This document shows positions 50,786 to 60,438 of a stretch of DNA of 64,000 nt, piece after piece (position 1 is the first letter of the stretch; every line of letters begins with the position of its first letter). A program made the translations under genes and the position numbers. Origin of the DNA: Planctomycetota bacterium (lineage in GTDB: Bacteria; Planctomycetota; SZUA-567; H5-PLA8); assembly GCA_016200135.1 (NCBI GenBank), contig JACQFI010000097.1:1-64000 (forward strand), read 5' to 3'. Under the pieces are notes generated by a model. That model had not been told where the DNA came from, did no database searches, and worked only from the letters and a program-made list of their open reading frames with translations.

Positions 50786-52806
50786 ACTGGCTCAACCCCG
50801 GCCTGCTCGTCTTCGCGGTCCTGGCCGTCGTGCCGGTGATCCTGCACTTCCTGCTGCGCGAGCGCGTGCAGAAGGTCGCGTTCGGCGCCATGCGCTTCCT
50901 GCGCAAGCAGACGAACCAGCTCCTGACCCGCAAGCGCTGGCTTGAATGGCTGCTCACCGCGCTGCGCTGCGCCGCGGTGCTGCTGCTGGCCTTCGCCTTC
51001 GCGCGCCCGTTCTTCGCCGACCGCGAGGCGTCCGCCGACGCCAACGCGAAGCCCATCACCGTCGTCATGCTCGATGTCTCCCGCTCCATGTCCTTCGGCT
51101 CGCGCTTCAGCGACGCACAAAAGGCGGCCAAGGAAGCCATAAGCGCCGCAGGGCCCGGGCGCACGCTCCGCCTCATCACTTTCTCCGACACCGGCCGCAT
51201 CAATCTCACCGATGTCGACACCGCCGGCGAGGCGCTCGCGGTGATCGAAAAAGCCGCGCCCACGCCCTACGGCACCGATCTGCTCGAAGCGCTCGACCGC
51301 GTCTTCGCCGGGCTGGCCGGACAAGCCGCCGGCGGCGAAGTGCATCTGATCTCCGACGTGCCGGCCGCGGCGCTGGCGGTAAACCGCGAGATCCGCCCGC
51401 TGCCGAAGGGCTTCCGCTTGAAGGTCCACTCCGTCGCGGGCGAGAGCAAGGCCGACGGCGCGGTGGTGACCTGCGGCGCGAATGCCGTCGAGGCTCGCGC
51501 CGAGGAACGCAACGTCCAGATCGCGGCGCGCGTGATGAACTACGGCGCGGCCCGCGAGAGCACGGTAAAGCTGTTGGTCAACGGCAAGGAGATCGACGCC
51601 CGCAAGACCAGCCTGCCCGCCGATGGCGAGACCACGCTGACGCTGACGGGCAGCGTCAAGGAAGTCGGGGAATACGCCTGCCAGGTGAAACTCGAAGGCG
51701 TCCGGCCCGTGCTTAAGGATGACGACGTCTTCCACTTTGTCCTGCGCGTCGTCCAGAACATCCGCGTGGCGGTGCTCGATGGCGCGCCCAGCGCGGACTC
51801 GACGCGCGACGCCGCGTTCTACATCGTGGAAGCCCTGAACGCCGGCGACAACAGCCCCTACCGCGCCAAGGCGTACACCACGCTGCCGGACCTGCGCGAG
51901 GCCGACGTCGTCGTGCTCGCCGGCGTGGGCAAGCTCTCCGCCGACGAGGCCAAGCGGCTCGACGCGTTCGTCAAGGAAGGCAACGGGCTCCTCGTCACGC
52001 TCGCGCCCGAGACGCCCATCGACGATTTCAACGCCAGCATCGGCCAGGTGGCTCCGGCCAAATTGCGCCTCCTTAAGAACGCCGACGAGACGCGCTTCCT
52101 CGTCGCCTCGGACCTCAAGCACCCCTGGGTCCGCGGCGTCACCGGCGAGAACCGCGGCGACCTCTCGAACGTGCGCGTGCGCGGCGCGTGGGAACTGAAG
52201 GACTCGCAGGAGGCCAGCGTGATCCTGCGCTTCGACGACGGCCGCCCGGCCTTGATCGAGAAACCGCTGGGCAAGGGCGCGACGCTGCTCTTCGCCGCGC
52301 CCACCGACCGCCGCGCGGGCGACTTTCCCCTGCGCGCGATCTACGTGCCCTTTATCCGCGAATGCCTGCACCTGCTCTCGCAGCGTGCGGGCGCGTCGGG
52401 CTCGCTCGGCTTGGGCGACGGGCTCGCGCTACGACCTAGCAGCGTCCTCACCAGCCCTTCCGGCAAAGAGACGGCCGCGCGCGGCAGCGAACCGCTGGAA
52501 GCGACGCTCGACGAGTCCGGCGTCTACCGCATGCGCGAGGGCGAACACCTCGCCCTTTACGCCGTGAACGGCGCGCCGGGCGAAGCGGATCTCGCCGCGG
52601 CCTCCGCGGACGATGTTGAACGCCGATTTAATCCGCTTCAGGACGCCAAGATCCGTCTAACCGACAGCGGCTACGAACGCGTCCTGGCCCCCGAGGAAAA
52701 GTTGAAGAACGAGCAGCGCGCAAACATCGGCTGGTGGCTCCTCGCCGCGCTGATCCCGCTTACGATCGGCGAACTGTTCCTGGCGCGGTACGTGGGAAAA
52801 ACATGA
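50782..52806 (+). CDS. BatA-type membrane protein with VWA domain
   Basis: The protein has 674 residues. The N-terminal BatA helix pair is MNWLNPGLLVFAVLAVVPVI and LEWLLTALRCAAVLLLAFAF; a VWA domain with MIDAS DVSRSMSFG follows at about 97. Residues about 320-560 have a GATase-like fold (AVLDGAPSADSTRDAAFYIV, LLVTLAPETPIDDF). A final membrane helix (GWWLLAALIPLTIGELFLA) precedes the C-terminus. The bulk is expected in the periplasm. It shares the overlap with DUF58, so the two are translationally coupled. Confidence 0.9.
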   Translation: MNWLNPGLLVFAVLAVVPVILHFLLRERVQKVAFGAMRFLRKQTNQLLTRKRWLEWLLTALRCAAVLLLAFAFARPFFADREASADANAKPITVVMLDVSRSMSFGSRFSDAQKAAKEAISAAGPGRTLRLITFSDTGRINLTDVDTAGEALAVIEKAAPTPYGTDLLEALDRVFAGLAGQAAGGEVHLISDVPAAALAVNREIRPLPKGFRLKVHSVAGESKADGAVVTCGANAVEARAEERNVQIAARVMNYGAARESTVKLLVNGKEIDARKTSLPADGETTLTLTGSVKEVGEYACQVKLEGVRPVLKDDDVFHFVLRVVQNIRVAVLDGAPSADSTRDAAFYIVEALNAGDNSPYRAKAYTTLPDLREADVVVLAGVGKLSADEAKRLDAFVKEGNGLLVTLAPETPIDDFNASIGQVAPAKLRLLKNADETRFLVASDLKHPWVRGVTGENRGDLSNVRVRGAWELKDSQEASVILRFDDGRPALIEKPLGKGATLLFAAPTDRRAGDFPLRAIYVPFIRECLHLLSQRAGASGSLGLGDGLALRPSSVLTSPSGKETAARGSEPLEATLDESGVYRMREGEHLALYAVNGAPGEADLAAASADDVERRFNPLQDAKIRLTDSGYERVLAPEEKLKNEQRANIGWWLLAALIPLTIGELFLARYVGKT

Positions 52807-52811
52807 GACGG

Positions 52812-52905
52812 TTAACCACGGAGAGCACAGAGCACACAGAGATCGGCTGTACGGAATGGGAAAGTAAATTCCGTTCTCCGTGTCCTCTGTGATCTCTGGG
52901 GTTAA
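52812..52905. repeat. Intergenic element C: 94-base hairpin
   Basis: 31-nt arms at 52812-52842 and 52875-52905 match at 26 of 31 positions when one is complemented; both have the ACAGAG/CACGGAG-type sequence. Inside, ACGGAAT (52851-52857) pairs with ATTCCGT (52868-52874). The DUF4175-like gene follows after AAGAGGAG. Confidence 0.75.
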
Positions 52906-52920
52906 GAGGAGTTTGGACGT

Positions 52921-54696
52921 ATGACCGAACTGCAACAGAAACTCGAACTCGTGCGCCGCGCGTGGCGGCGGATGGAGTTCCTTAAAGGGCTGAGCGTCCT
53001 CGTAGCCGACGCGGTGATCGTCGTGCTTGCGCTGATCGCGCTGGACTCGCTCTACCACCTGCCGCCCGGCCTGCGCGGGCTGGCGCTCTGCGGCGGCGCG
53101 GTCGCGCTGTTCACCGCGGCCTTCGTAATCTTCGTACGCCCGCTCAAGCGCAAGCACGACGACGGCGAAGTGGCGCTGCATGTGGAAGGCCGCTTCCCGC
53201 AGCTCAAAGGCGCTCTGCTCGCGGCAGTCGAATACGAAGAACGCGAGAACGAATCCGAGATCGAGGCGGACCTGGTGGACGCGCTCGTCGTCGAATGCCT
53301 CGACCATGCCGCTGCGATCGACCTCGCGCACGCCATCGACAAGAAACGCCTCGTCTGGCGCGCCGGCATCTGCGCGCTGCTGCTCGCGTTCTTCCTCGGC
53401 GCGGTGGCCGTCAAGCCCGGCTTCTTCAAGCGCGAACTCCAGCGCGTCCTTGCGCCGTGGGGCGATCCGCCGCCGACCAAGGAAGAGCTCGTTGCGGAAG
53501 AGCGCAAGAAGGAGCAGGAGCAGCAGCTCGAAGAGTTCCTGCGCCAGGCGTCCAACCGCGAAGTCGAGCCGCTCAAGCTGACCGTCACGCCCGGCGACGC
53601 CGAAGTGGAGCGCGGCGGGCGCATCGAAATCGCCGTGCAACTCAGCCGCGGCGCCAGCCAGCCTGTGCTGACGTTCTCCAAGACCGAGGGCGGCTGGGGC
53701 ACCCTGCCGATGAACGAGGACCCCACGCGCCCGCTCTTCTACACGCAGATGCTCGCGGACGTCACGGAGTCCCTCGCGTACCGGGTCGTCGTGGGCGAAG
53801 ACAAATCCCCGCAGTACCGCATCTCGGTCTACGACCCGGGCATGCTCAAGGAACTCCGCGTCACCTATCACTTCCCGGATTACCTCAACCAGCCGCCAGC
53901 GACGGTCTCGGGCCTTGACGGCCGCGTGGACGCCATGGAGGGCACGAAGGCCGAGATCACCGTTGTCTCGTCGAGCCCGCTGAAGAACGGCACGCTCCAC
54001 ATGAGCGGCGGCGAGGATATCGCGATGGGCGTGAAAGGCCCGGAGGCAGCCGGCACGTTCGCGCTCACCAAGAACGGCGACTACGGCATCGAGGTCTACG
54101 ACATCCACGGCAAGAAGCTGCCCCTCGACCGGCGCTTCACGATTAGAGTCCGCAAGGACGAGCCGCCTGAGATCGATATCCTACATCCCGCGATCGACTC
54201 GATGGTCCATCCCATGGAAGAGATCGTCTTCGCCGCCGAAGTGAAGGACGACGTGGGTCTGAAAGAGATCCGGCTCCACTACGTCTACGGCACGGAGAAG
54301 GAAGAGATCCAGAAGCTGGCGTGTGGCAAGGGGGAGAAGCAGAAGGTCGCCGACTTTGTGCTGGAGCTCGAGAAGCGCGCCAACGTTCTGCCGGGCGACT
54401 CCATCCTCTTCCACATGGAAGCCGAGGACATGAAGGGCCAGGTGGCTTTCTCGGACATCTACCAGATCACCGTCCGTCCCTGGGAGAGCTGGGGCTTCTA
54501 CGCCGGCGGCCACCACCCCGGCGCGCCGCACCCTCCCGCCGACCCCGAACTGATCTCGATCATGAGCACGCTCTGGAACCTGCAGACGCAGAAGGACAAG
54601 ATGCCCAAGGACGAATTCGAGAAGGCGCTACGCAAGCTCTCGCGCAATCTGGAACACACCGGCAAGCCCGGAGGCGGGCAGCCGTACAAGCCGTAA
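52921..54696 (+). CDS. DUF4175-like membrane protein of the MoxR operon
   Basis: The protein has 591 residues. Two membrane helices lie near residues 25-45 and 55-75 and another at about 143-165 (ICALLLAFFLGAVAVKPGFF), then a large soluble region rich in beta strands (GDAEVERGGRIEIAVQLSR; LKELRVTYHFPDYLNQPPAT; EIVFAAEVKDDVGLKEIRLHY). The ending HHPGAPHPPADPE... EKALRKLSRNLEHTGKPGGG is low-complexity. This layout is common in planctomycete MoxR operons, where the gene follows BatA, but no function is known. AAGAGGAG precedes the ATG. Confidence 0.82.
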   Translation: MTELQQKLELVRRAWRRMEFLKGLSVLVADAVIVVLALIALDSLYHLPPGLRGLALCGGAVALFTAAFVIFVRPLKRKHDDGEVALHVEGRFPQLKGALLAAVEYEERENESEIEADLVDALVVECLDHAAAIDLAHAIDKKRLVWRAGICALLLAFFLGAVAVKPGFFKRELQRVLAPWGDPPPTKEELVAEERKKEQEQQLEEFLRQASNREVEPLKLTVTPGDAEVERGGRIEIAVQLSRGASQPVLTFSKTEGGWGTLPMNEDPTRPLFYTQMLADVTESLAYRVVVGEDKSPQYRISVYDPGMLKELRVTYHFPDYLNQPPATVSGLDGRVDAMEGTKAEITVVSSSPLKNGTLHMSGGEDIAMGVKGPEAAGTFALTKNGDYGIEVYDIHGKKLPLDRRFTIRVRKDEPPEIDILHPAIDSMVHPMEEIVFAAEVKDDVGLKEIRLHYVYGTEKEEIQKLACGKGEKQKVADFVLELEKRANVLPGDSILFHMEAEDMKGQVAFSDIYQITVRPWESWGFYAGGHHPGAPHPPADPELISIMSTLWNLQTQKDKMPKDEFEKALRKLSRNLEHTGKPGGGQPYKP

Positions 54697-54712
54697 TAAG
54701 AGGAGAAGAACG

Positions 54713-57124
54713 ATGTCGATGCGAATGACGATGCTGGCGGCGAGTGTGATGCTGGGCTTGGGCGCAAGCGCGCTCCGTGCCGCGGACGACGGCGCGGAAG
54801 TCGAGGTCCGCAAGATCGCGATGCCAAAGGGCTTCCCGCAGCTCACCGACGCCGAGCAGAAACTGCTCGACGAGGCCAACGCGGCACTGCTGGCTTCTTA
54901 TGCGGCCATGCGCAAGAACGACACCAAGACCGCCATCGACGAGCTCAACCGGTCGATGGTCCTGCGCAACCGCATCATCGAGTCGAAGAACATCAGCAAG
55001 GAGAACACGGGCAAGGGCTATTTCAGCCGGCAGCAAGGCACGGCCGAAGACAAAGTCGATCGCGAAGGCGGGCTCGAGCGCTTCCTGGAGATCAAGAAGA
55101 CCGGCGGGCAGCTTGGCGCGGCGGACCACGATTACGAACTCCACAAGCGCAAAATCATCAAGAACAGCGAGAAGGACGCGCGCGAGCTGGCCGAGGAGCA
55201 GAAAGAGCTCGCGGCCATGCTGCAGATGATGGCCATGAACCAGCCGCAGCAGAACGGCGGCGGAAAGCAGACGAAGAAACAGGACGCGCAGCTGCCCCAG
55301 CAGCAGGCCAATTCGAACGGCGGCGGAGGCCAGCAGCAGCCGCAGCAAAACCAGAATCAAAACGGGCAGCAACCGGCCAACAATCAGAACCAGAATGGCC
55401 AGGAGAACAAAGAGAATCAGAATGGCGAGCAGAAGAATCAGAACGGGCAGCAGCAAGCCAACGCGCAGAACCAGAACGGGGAGCAGAAGAACCAGAATCA
55501 AAACGGGCAACAGCAGGCCAATGCCCAAAACCAAAACGGCCAGCAGCAGAATAACAATCAGAATGGTGAACAGCAGAACCAGAATCAGAACGGGCAGCAA
55601 CAGGCCAACGCGCAGAATCAGAACGGCCAGCAGCAGGGCAATCCGCAGGACCCGCAGAACCAGCAAGGGCAGGCGGGCGCGGCCAACCGCGCGGATCAGG
55701 CGGCCAACCGGCAGGAACAGATCGCCGGACAACTTAACGACATCGCCACGAAGCTGGATCAGATGAGCAAAGGGCGCAACGACGAGTCCGGCAAGGCGGC
55801 GGAGGTCTTCCGCCAGGCCGCGGCCGGCGGCGAACAGACCGCCGAGATGATCCGCAAGGGCGACCTACAGGGCGCGGCGGCCGCCAGCCGCAACACGGAG
55901 CAGAAGATCCGCGAAGCGCTCGCCGCGGCGGGCATGGCCAACACGACCAACCTCGAGACCGCGCTGCAGAACGTCGAGAACGAGCTCAAGCGCCTGCAGG
56001 GCCAGCAGCAGAAGGTCGCGGACCAGGCGCAGCGCGCGGGCGAAGGCGCCGGCGGCCAGCAGGCGGACGAGCGCGTCAAGAACGAGCGGACCAAAGGCCT
56101 GGCCGGCGAACAGGCCAAGCTGCTGGGCGAGATCAAGGGCCTGCAGGACCAGCTCAACCAGCTCGCGCAGGGCACGGGCGCGGCCGATCCCAACCAGCGC
56201 ACGCCGGAGAACGCCGCGCGCCAGGAACTGCAGGGCGCTTCGCGCGCCATGCAAGGCAAGCGCGCTTCGCAAGCTGCGACGAACGCAGCGGTGCAGCTCG
56301 GTCAAGGCGACATCCAGGGCGCCGAGAAGTCCATGGCGCAGGTCCAGGAAGCGCTCAATTCGGCGCGCGAGAAGGTCGCCGCCGCGAGCAACGCGCTCGT
56401 CGGCGAAGACCGCTCCGCGGCAGAGCGCGCGCTTCGCGACCTCAAGGGCCTGACTTCGGCACTGCGGCGAATCGAGCAGACCGCCAAAAACGCCGCGGGG
56501 CAGAACAACGCGAACGGCCAGCACGGCGAAGGCGAGCCGCAGCAAGCGAACGGCAAGCAGCAGGCCGCCGGGCAGGGCAAGGAAACGAAGACCGGTGAAG
56601 GCAAGAACGAGGGCGGCAAGCAGACCGCCAACCAGGGCAAGAACGCGGGGAACTCCGAGAAGACTCAGCCGGGCGGAGAGGGTAAGGAAGGCGGCGAGAA
56701 CCAGGCCGCGCAGGGCGACCCGAAGGGCGACAAGCAGAGCGAGTCAGGCGGGCAAGGCACCGTCACCGCGACCTGGGGCCAGGTTCTCAACCGTTCGACG
56801 AAAGACGCGCAGTCCGAAGCCGCGCGCATGGCCGGAAAGCTCGCCAAGTTATCGCAGAACGCGGACGCGAAGAAGATCGAGGACCTCGCCAAGAAGGAGC
56901 CGGAGTTCGAGCGCGACTTCGACGGCAGCATGATGCAGGTGCGCGTGCTCCTGGCCGAGCTCGAGAAGGTCGAGGTCGATCTCGCGAGCCAGGTCAACAA
57001 GGAGCAGGAGAAGCGCGCGCTGAAGAACATCCAGAAGGACAACGTCCCGAGCGAGTACCGCGGCGCGGTCGCGGCGTACTACGAGGACCTTGCGAAGGAC
57101 GGAGCGAAGGAAGAGAAGAAGTAG
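54713..57124 (+). CDS. Secreted Gln/Asn-rich repeat protein with helical C-terminal region
   Basis: The protein has 803 residues with a signal peptide (SVMLGLGASALRA). After a helical N-terminal domain (about 30-170) there is a Q/N-rich region (about 177-320) with three copies of the unit NQNGQQQANAQNQNG. The rest (about 325-803) is mostly alpha-helical and rich in Ala, Gln and Glu (MSKGRNDESGKAAEVFRQ; LQEALNSAREKVAAASN), with another Gly/Gln-rich stretch at about 605-680. The Q/N-rich segment is prion-like in composition. It lies 16 bases after the DUF4175-like gene and AAGAGGAG precedes the ATG. No function is known. Confidence 0.8.
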   Translation: MSMRMTMLAASVMLGLGASALRAADDGAEVEVRKIAMPKGFPQLTDAEQKLLDEANAALLASYAAMRKNDTKTAIDELNRSMVLRNRIIESKNISKENTGKGYFSRQQGTAEDKVDREGGLERFLEIKKTGGQLGAADHDYELHKRKIIKNSEKDARELAEEQKELAAMLQMMAMNQPQQNGGGKQTKKQDAQLPQQQANSNGGGGQQQPQQNQNQNGQQPANNQNQNGQENKENQNGEQKNQNGQQQANAQNQNGEQKNQNQNGQQQANAQNQNGQQQNNNQNGEQQNQNQNGQQQANAQNQNGQQQGNPQDPQNQQGQAGAANRADQAANRQEQIAGQLNDIATKLDQMSKGRNDESGKAAEVFRQAAAGGEQTAEMIRKGDLQGAAAASRNTEQKIREALAAAGMANTTNLETALQNVENELKRLQGQQQKVADQAQRAGEGAGGQQADERVKNERTKGLAGEQAKLLGEIKGLQDQLNQLAQGTGAADPNQRTPENAARQELQGASRAMQGKRASQAATNAAVQLGQGDIQGAEKSMAQVQEALNSAREKVAAASNALVGEDRSAAERALRDLKGLTSALRRIEQTAKNAAGQNNANGQHGEGEPQQANGKQQAAGQGKETKTGEGKNEGGKQTANQGKNAGNSEKTQPGGEGKEGGENQAAQGDPKGDKQSESGGQGTVTATWGQVLNRSTKDAQSEAARMAGKLAKLSQNADAKKIEDLAKKEPEFERDFDGSMMQVRVLLAELEKVEVDLASQVNKEQEKRALKNIQKDNVPSEYRGAVAAYYEDLAKDGAKEEKK
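55435..55640 (+). repeat. 60-base-type coding repeats in the Q/N-rich region
   Basis: The segment NQNGQQQANAQNQNG occurs three times, starting at about 55438, 55498 and 55585. The first two copies are exactly one 60-base period apart, yet differ at many third codon positions while the protein is unchanged. Confidence 0.75.
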
Positions 57125-57146
57125 CGGCGACGGAAGTAACCGGAAA

Positions 57147-57355
57147 CAGAAGTCATCAGTAACAGAAGTCATCAGTAACAGAAGTAATCAGTAATCAGTA
57201 ATCAGTAATCAGTAATCAGTAATCAGTAATCAGTAATCAGTGATCAGTAATCAGTGATCAGTGATCAGTCACCGCATGGCGAGCTTGGAGATCAGGGGAA
57301 GTGAGCGTTACTTTCAGTTACTGACTACTTCAGTTACTGATCACTTTCGTTACTG
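57147..57355. repeat. Intergenic element D: AGTAATC tandem array with flanking inverted copies
   Basis: Twelve 7-nt units (AGTAATC, some AGTGATC) run from 57183 to 57266. The preceding CAGAAGTCATCAGTAAC (57147 onward) and the following GTTACTTTCAGTTACTG ... CTTTCGTTACTG (57307-57355) are related inverted copies. The gene start at 57372 follows with GGAGG. The length of the array may vary between strains. Confidence 0.8.
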
Positions 57356-57371
57356 CCGTTCGGAGGTGTCC

Positions 57372-59651
57372 TTGTTCGAGTGGCTCTTTAAATATCCGCT
57401 GCACGCATATCGCGAGGGCGAACTCGGCCTCGCGCACAGCCTGCGACCGGAGCTGCTCCTGCTGGCGCTCGCGCTGGCGGCGGGGGGCGCGTGGTGGATC
57501 TACCGCCGCGAATCCCGGCCACCACAGGGCTGGCGCCGGTATCTGCTGCCCGCGCTGCGCGCGCTGGGGCTCGCGCTGGTGGTGCTGGCGCTGCTCGGGC
57601 CCGTCCTGCGCTTCACCAAAAAGGACGAGCAGCGCGCAATCTACGCGGTGGGCGTGGATGTCTCCACGAGCATGAACGTGAAGGACGGCGCGAGCGGCAC
57701 GACGCGCTTCGAGCGCGCCAAAACGGTGCTCGGGGGCGACGGCAAGCTGCTCGAACAACTCGCGGAGCACGGCGAAGTCCGCCTCTTCACCGTCGGTAGC
57801 CAGTGCCGCCCAGCCTCGCACGAGCAGTTCGCGGCGCTCAAAACGCCCGCCGATTCGCAGACCTGCCTAGCGCAGGGCCTGAAGGAACTCTCGCAGATGC
57901 TGCGCGGCTTACCCGTAGAGGGCGTCGTGCTGCTCACCGACGGCATCGAGACCACGAGCTCGGACCCGGCGGCCATGGCGCGCATGCTTGCCGCGCGCGG
58001 CGGGCATGTGCACTGCATCGGCTTCGGCGAGAAGCAGGGCCTGCCGGACCTGCAGATCGTGGACATCCGCGCGCCCCGCGTTGCCGAACGCGACTCGCTG
58101 GTCTCCATGAGCGTGCAGGTGCGGCGCAGCAACGTCCAGGAACCCGTGCGGGTGCGGCTGTACCACGAGACCGAGTTGATCAAGGAGGAGGAAGTCCCCT
58201 TTGAGCCCGGCGCGAACCTCTCCGACGCGCGGCTCTCCTTTATTGCCGAAGGCGAGGGCCCGACTAAGTTCAAGGTCGAACTCCCCGCGGCGCAGGGCGA
58301 GCAGGTCCTCGACAACAACGCGCGGCTGGTGGAGATCGACGTGAAGGAGACGCGCGTCGAGGTGCTCGTCGTCGAAGGCTCGCCGCGCCATGAGTACGCG
58401 TTCGTCCGCCGCACCATGGCCGACAACAAGCACTTCAAGCTCGTCACGCTCCTGCGCCTGGGCAAAGGCCACTACTATAAGCGCGCGGACGACGACAGCT
58501 TCCTGACCGAGGGCTTCCCCGAGACCGCCGAGCAGCTCGGGCGCTTCAAGGCCATCATCCTGAGCGACATCGAATCGTCCTACTTCACCCCCGAGCAGCT
58601 CAAGCTGATCGTGGACTTCGTGAAGGTCCGCGGCGGCGGGCTGCTGATGCTCGGCGGCGAGAACTCGTTCAACCTCGGCGGCTACCAGAGCACGCCCATC
58701 GCCGACCTGCTGCCGGTGCACCTCACCGGCGCGGGCGAGGCGTTCGAGGACGAGAAGTTCGTCATGCAGGTGACGCGCGAAGGCGCCGACGACGAGATCC
58801 TGCGCCTGAGCGGCAACGCCGACGAGAACATCGCCCAGTGGAACCTCATGCCTCCTCTTAAAGGTTACAACCCGCTCTACGCCGCCAAGCCCGGCGCCGC
58901 GGTGCTGGCGAAACACCCCAAGCCCGGGCCCGACGGCCGGCAGTCGGTGGTCCTCGCGGTGCAGGAAGTCGGCGCGGGCCGCACCGGCGTCTTTGCCGCG
59001 GCGAACTCCTGGCGCTGGGCCATGCTCCGCCCCGCAAGCGACGACACCTACCGCCGCTTCTGGTCGCAGACGATCCGCTGGCTCGCCGCGGGCTCCAAGG
59101 AATTGCTCAGCGTGAGCGTCGACACGCGGGTGGCCGGAGTCGGCCAGCCGGTAACGCTCACTGCGAACGTCCTCGACAAGCGCCACCGCCCGTACAACGA
59201 GGCCAAGGTCGTCGCGCACATCAAGGACGGCTTCGGCAACACCGACGAACTCAAGCTCACCTGGATCCTGCGCGAGGAAGGCGTCTATCAGGCCCTCTAC
59301 CGGCCGCCGCATGCGGGCGACTACACCATCGCGGTCGAGGCGCAGGTCGAGAGCACCACGCTCGACGCGCTCACCTCGCTCGCCACGATCGAGACCTCGC
59401 CCGAGCTCAACCGCATCGACATGGACTCCGCGCTGCTCACGCGCATCGCAAACGAAGGCAAGGGCGTAGTCGATCTGGAAGGCCGCGCCGACAAAGTGCT
59501 CGAGTTCGTCCGCGAGAACGCCAAGAACCGCAGCCGCATGCTCGATCTGGTCGAAGAGAAGGAACTGCGCGACGCGCCGATCCTGTTGCTGCTCGTCTGC
59601 GCAGCCTGGTTCGCCGAATGGATCATCCGCCGAAGGAGTGGACTCGCATGA
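57372..59651 (+). CDS. VWA/GATase-like membrane protein of the MoxR operon
   Basis: TTG 57372 is chosen because GGAGG is 5 nt upstream and the protein then begins MFEWLFKYPLHAYREGEL, followed by a membrane helix; upstream ATG codons lie in the repeat array. It has 759 residues, with two N-terminal membrane helices, a VWA-like segment (VGVDVSTSMNVKDG, VVLLTDGIETTS), and a GATase1-like half (VLVVEGSPRHEYAFVRR; GGLLMLGGENSFNLGG) and a final helix (PILLLLVCAAWFAEWII). It resembles the BatA-related long VWA proteins with a glutamine-amidotransferase-like fold. The stop overlaps the next ATG (ATGA). Confidence 0.87.
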   Translation: MFEWLFKYPLHAYREGELGLAHSLRPELLLLALALAAGGAWWIYRRESRPPQGWRRYLLPALRALGLALVVLALLGPVLRFTKKDEQRAIYAVGVDVSTSMNVKDGASGTTRFERAKTVLGGDGKLLEQLAEHGEVRLFTVGSQCRPASHEQFAALKTPADSQTCLAQGLKELSQMLRGLPVEGVVLLTDGIETTSSDPAAMARMLAARGGHVHCIGFGEKQGLPDLQIVDIRAPRVAERDSLVSMSVQVRRSNVQEPVRVRLYHETELIKEEEVPFEPGANLSDARLSFIAEGEGPTKFKVELPAAQGEQVLDNNARLVEIDVKETRVEVLVVEGSPRHEYAFVRRTMADNKHFKLVTLLRLGKGHYYKRADDDSFLTEGFPETAEQLGRFKAIILSDIESSYFTPEQLKLIVDFVKVRGGGLLMLGGENSFNLGGYQSTPIADLLPVHLTGAGEAFEDEKFVMQVTREGADDEILRLSGNADENIAQWNLMPPLKGYNPLYAAKPGAAVLAKHPKPGPDGRQSVVLAVQEVGAGRTGVFAAANSWRWAMLRPASDDTYRRFWSQTIRWLAAGSKELLSVSVDTRVAGVGQPVTLTANVLDKRHRPYNEAKVVAHIKDGFGNTDELKLTWILREEGVYQALYRPPHAGDYTIAVEAQVESTTLDALTSLATIETSPELNRIDMDSALLTRIANEGKGVVDLEGRADKVLEFVRENAKNRSRMLDLVEEKELRDAPILLLLVCAAWFAEWIIRRRSGLA

Positions 59652-60433
59652 AGACTGTTGTAGCGCAGGCTTCCAGCCTGCCCTTGCGGTTCTTCGCCTC
59701 CCTGCTTGTTTTCGCCGCCGCGGCCGGCCTCGCCGCCGAGAAACCCGCGCCGGAGAAGGGCACGGTCGAAAACTACGTTCAGCAGTCGAAGACCGGCTCG
59801 GGCGACGAGCGCGTCAAGACGGGCCAGTTCTTCTTCCCGCGGCTGCAGTTCAAGTGCCGCGAAGAAGTGCCGGATAAGTGGGACATCCACCCCGTCGGCG
59901 ACCAGAAGCTGCGCGAGTCCATCAAGCGGCTGACCAACATCAACATCCTCGCCGAGCCCGTTGTCGTAAACCTCGACAAGCTCGACGAGATGTGCGAGTT
60001 CCCCTACGTCTTCATGACCTCGGAAGGCGACTTCAACCTTCCCGATAAGCACGTGGAGAACCTCCGCGAGTACCTCACGCGCGGCGGCTTCCTCTACGCC
60101 GACGACTGCGTGCTCTACCAGACCGGCGACAACTTCTACCGCGCGTTCGTCCGCGAAATGAAGCGCGTCTTCCCGGACAACCCCATGCGCCCGATCCCCA
60201 ACGACCACGAGATTTTCAAGATCTTCTTCAAACTCAACCGCATCCCGTTCCTTCAAGGCAAGAACGATCCGCCCATGGGCCTCTTCGACAAGAAGACCGG
60301 CCGGTTGCTCGCCATGGTCACCAGCGGCGACCTGCACTGCGGCTGGGTCGGTTTCGGCAACCTCAACAAGGACGAATGCCGGCGCTCCATCGAGATGGGC
60401 GTCAACATTGTGGTCTACTGTCTGACGCATTAA
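59648..60433 (+). CDS. DUF4159 domain protein, exported
   Basis: ATG 59648 lies in the stop of the preceding gene, with AAGGAG upstream. It has 261 residues with a signal peptide (LPLRFFASLLVFAAAAGLAAE). The DUF4159 domain covers about 60-255: FFFPRLQFKCREEVPDKWDI, FPYVFMTSEGDFNLP, LREYLTRGGFLYADDC, GWVGFGNLNKDE. DUF4159 proteins are regularly encoded in MoxR/BatA operons and have a GATase-like fold. No catalytic residues are certain. Confidence 0.92.
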   Translation: MKTVVAQASSLPLRFFASLLVFAAAAGLAAEKPAPEKGTVENYVQQSKTGSGDERVKTGQFFFPRLQFKCREEVPDKWDIHPVGDQKLRESIKRLTNINILAEPVVVNLDKLDEMCEFPYVFMTSEGDFNLPDKHVENLREYLTRGGFLYADDCVLYQTGDNFYRAFVREMKRVFPDNPMRPIPNDHEIFKIFFKLNRIPFLQGKNDPPMGLFDKKTGRLLAMVTSGDLHCGWVGFGNLNKDECRRSIEMGVNIVVYCLTH

Positions 60434-60438
60434 CGGCA

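Noticed and set aside
57183..57266. Possible CRISPR array
   Set aside because: The units are 7 nt in tandem without spacers, and no cas gene is in the window.
57261..57371. Upstream ATG starts for the VWA/GATase-like gene
   Set aside because: They lie in the repeat element and give no protein-like sequence. The SD GGAGG is placed for TTG 57372.
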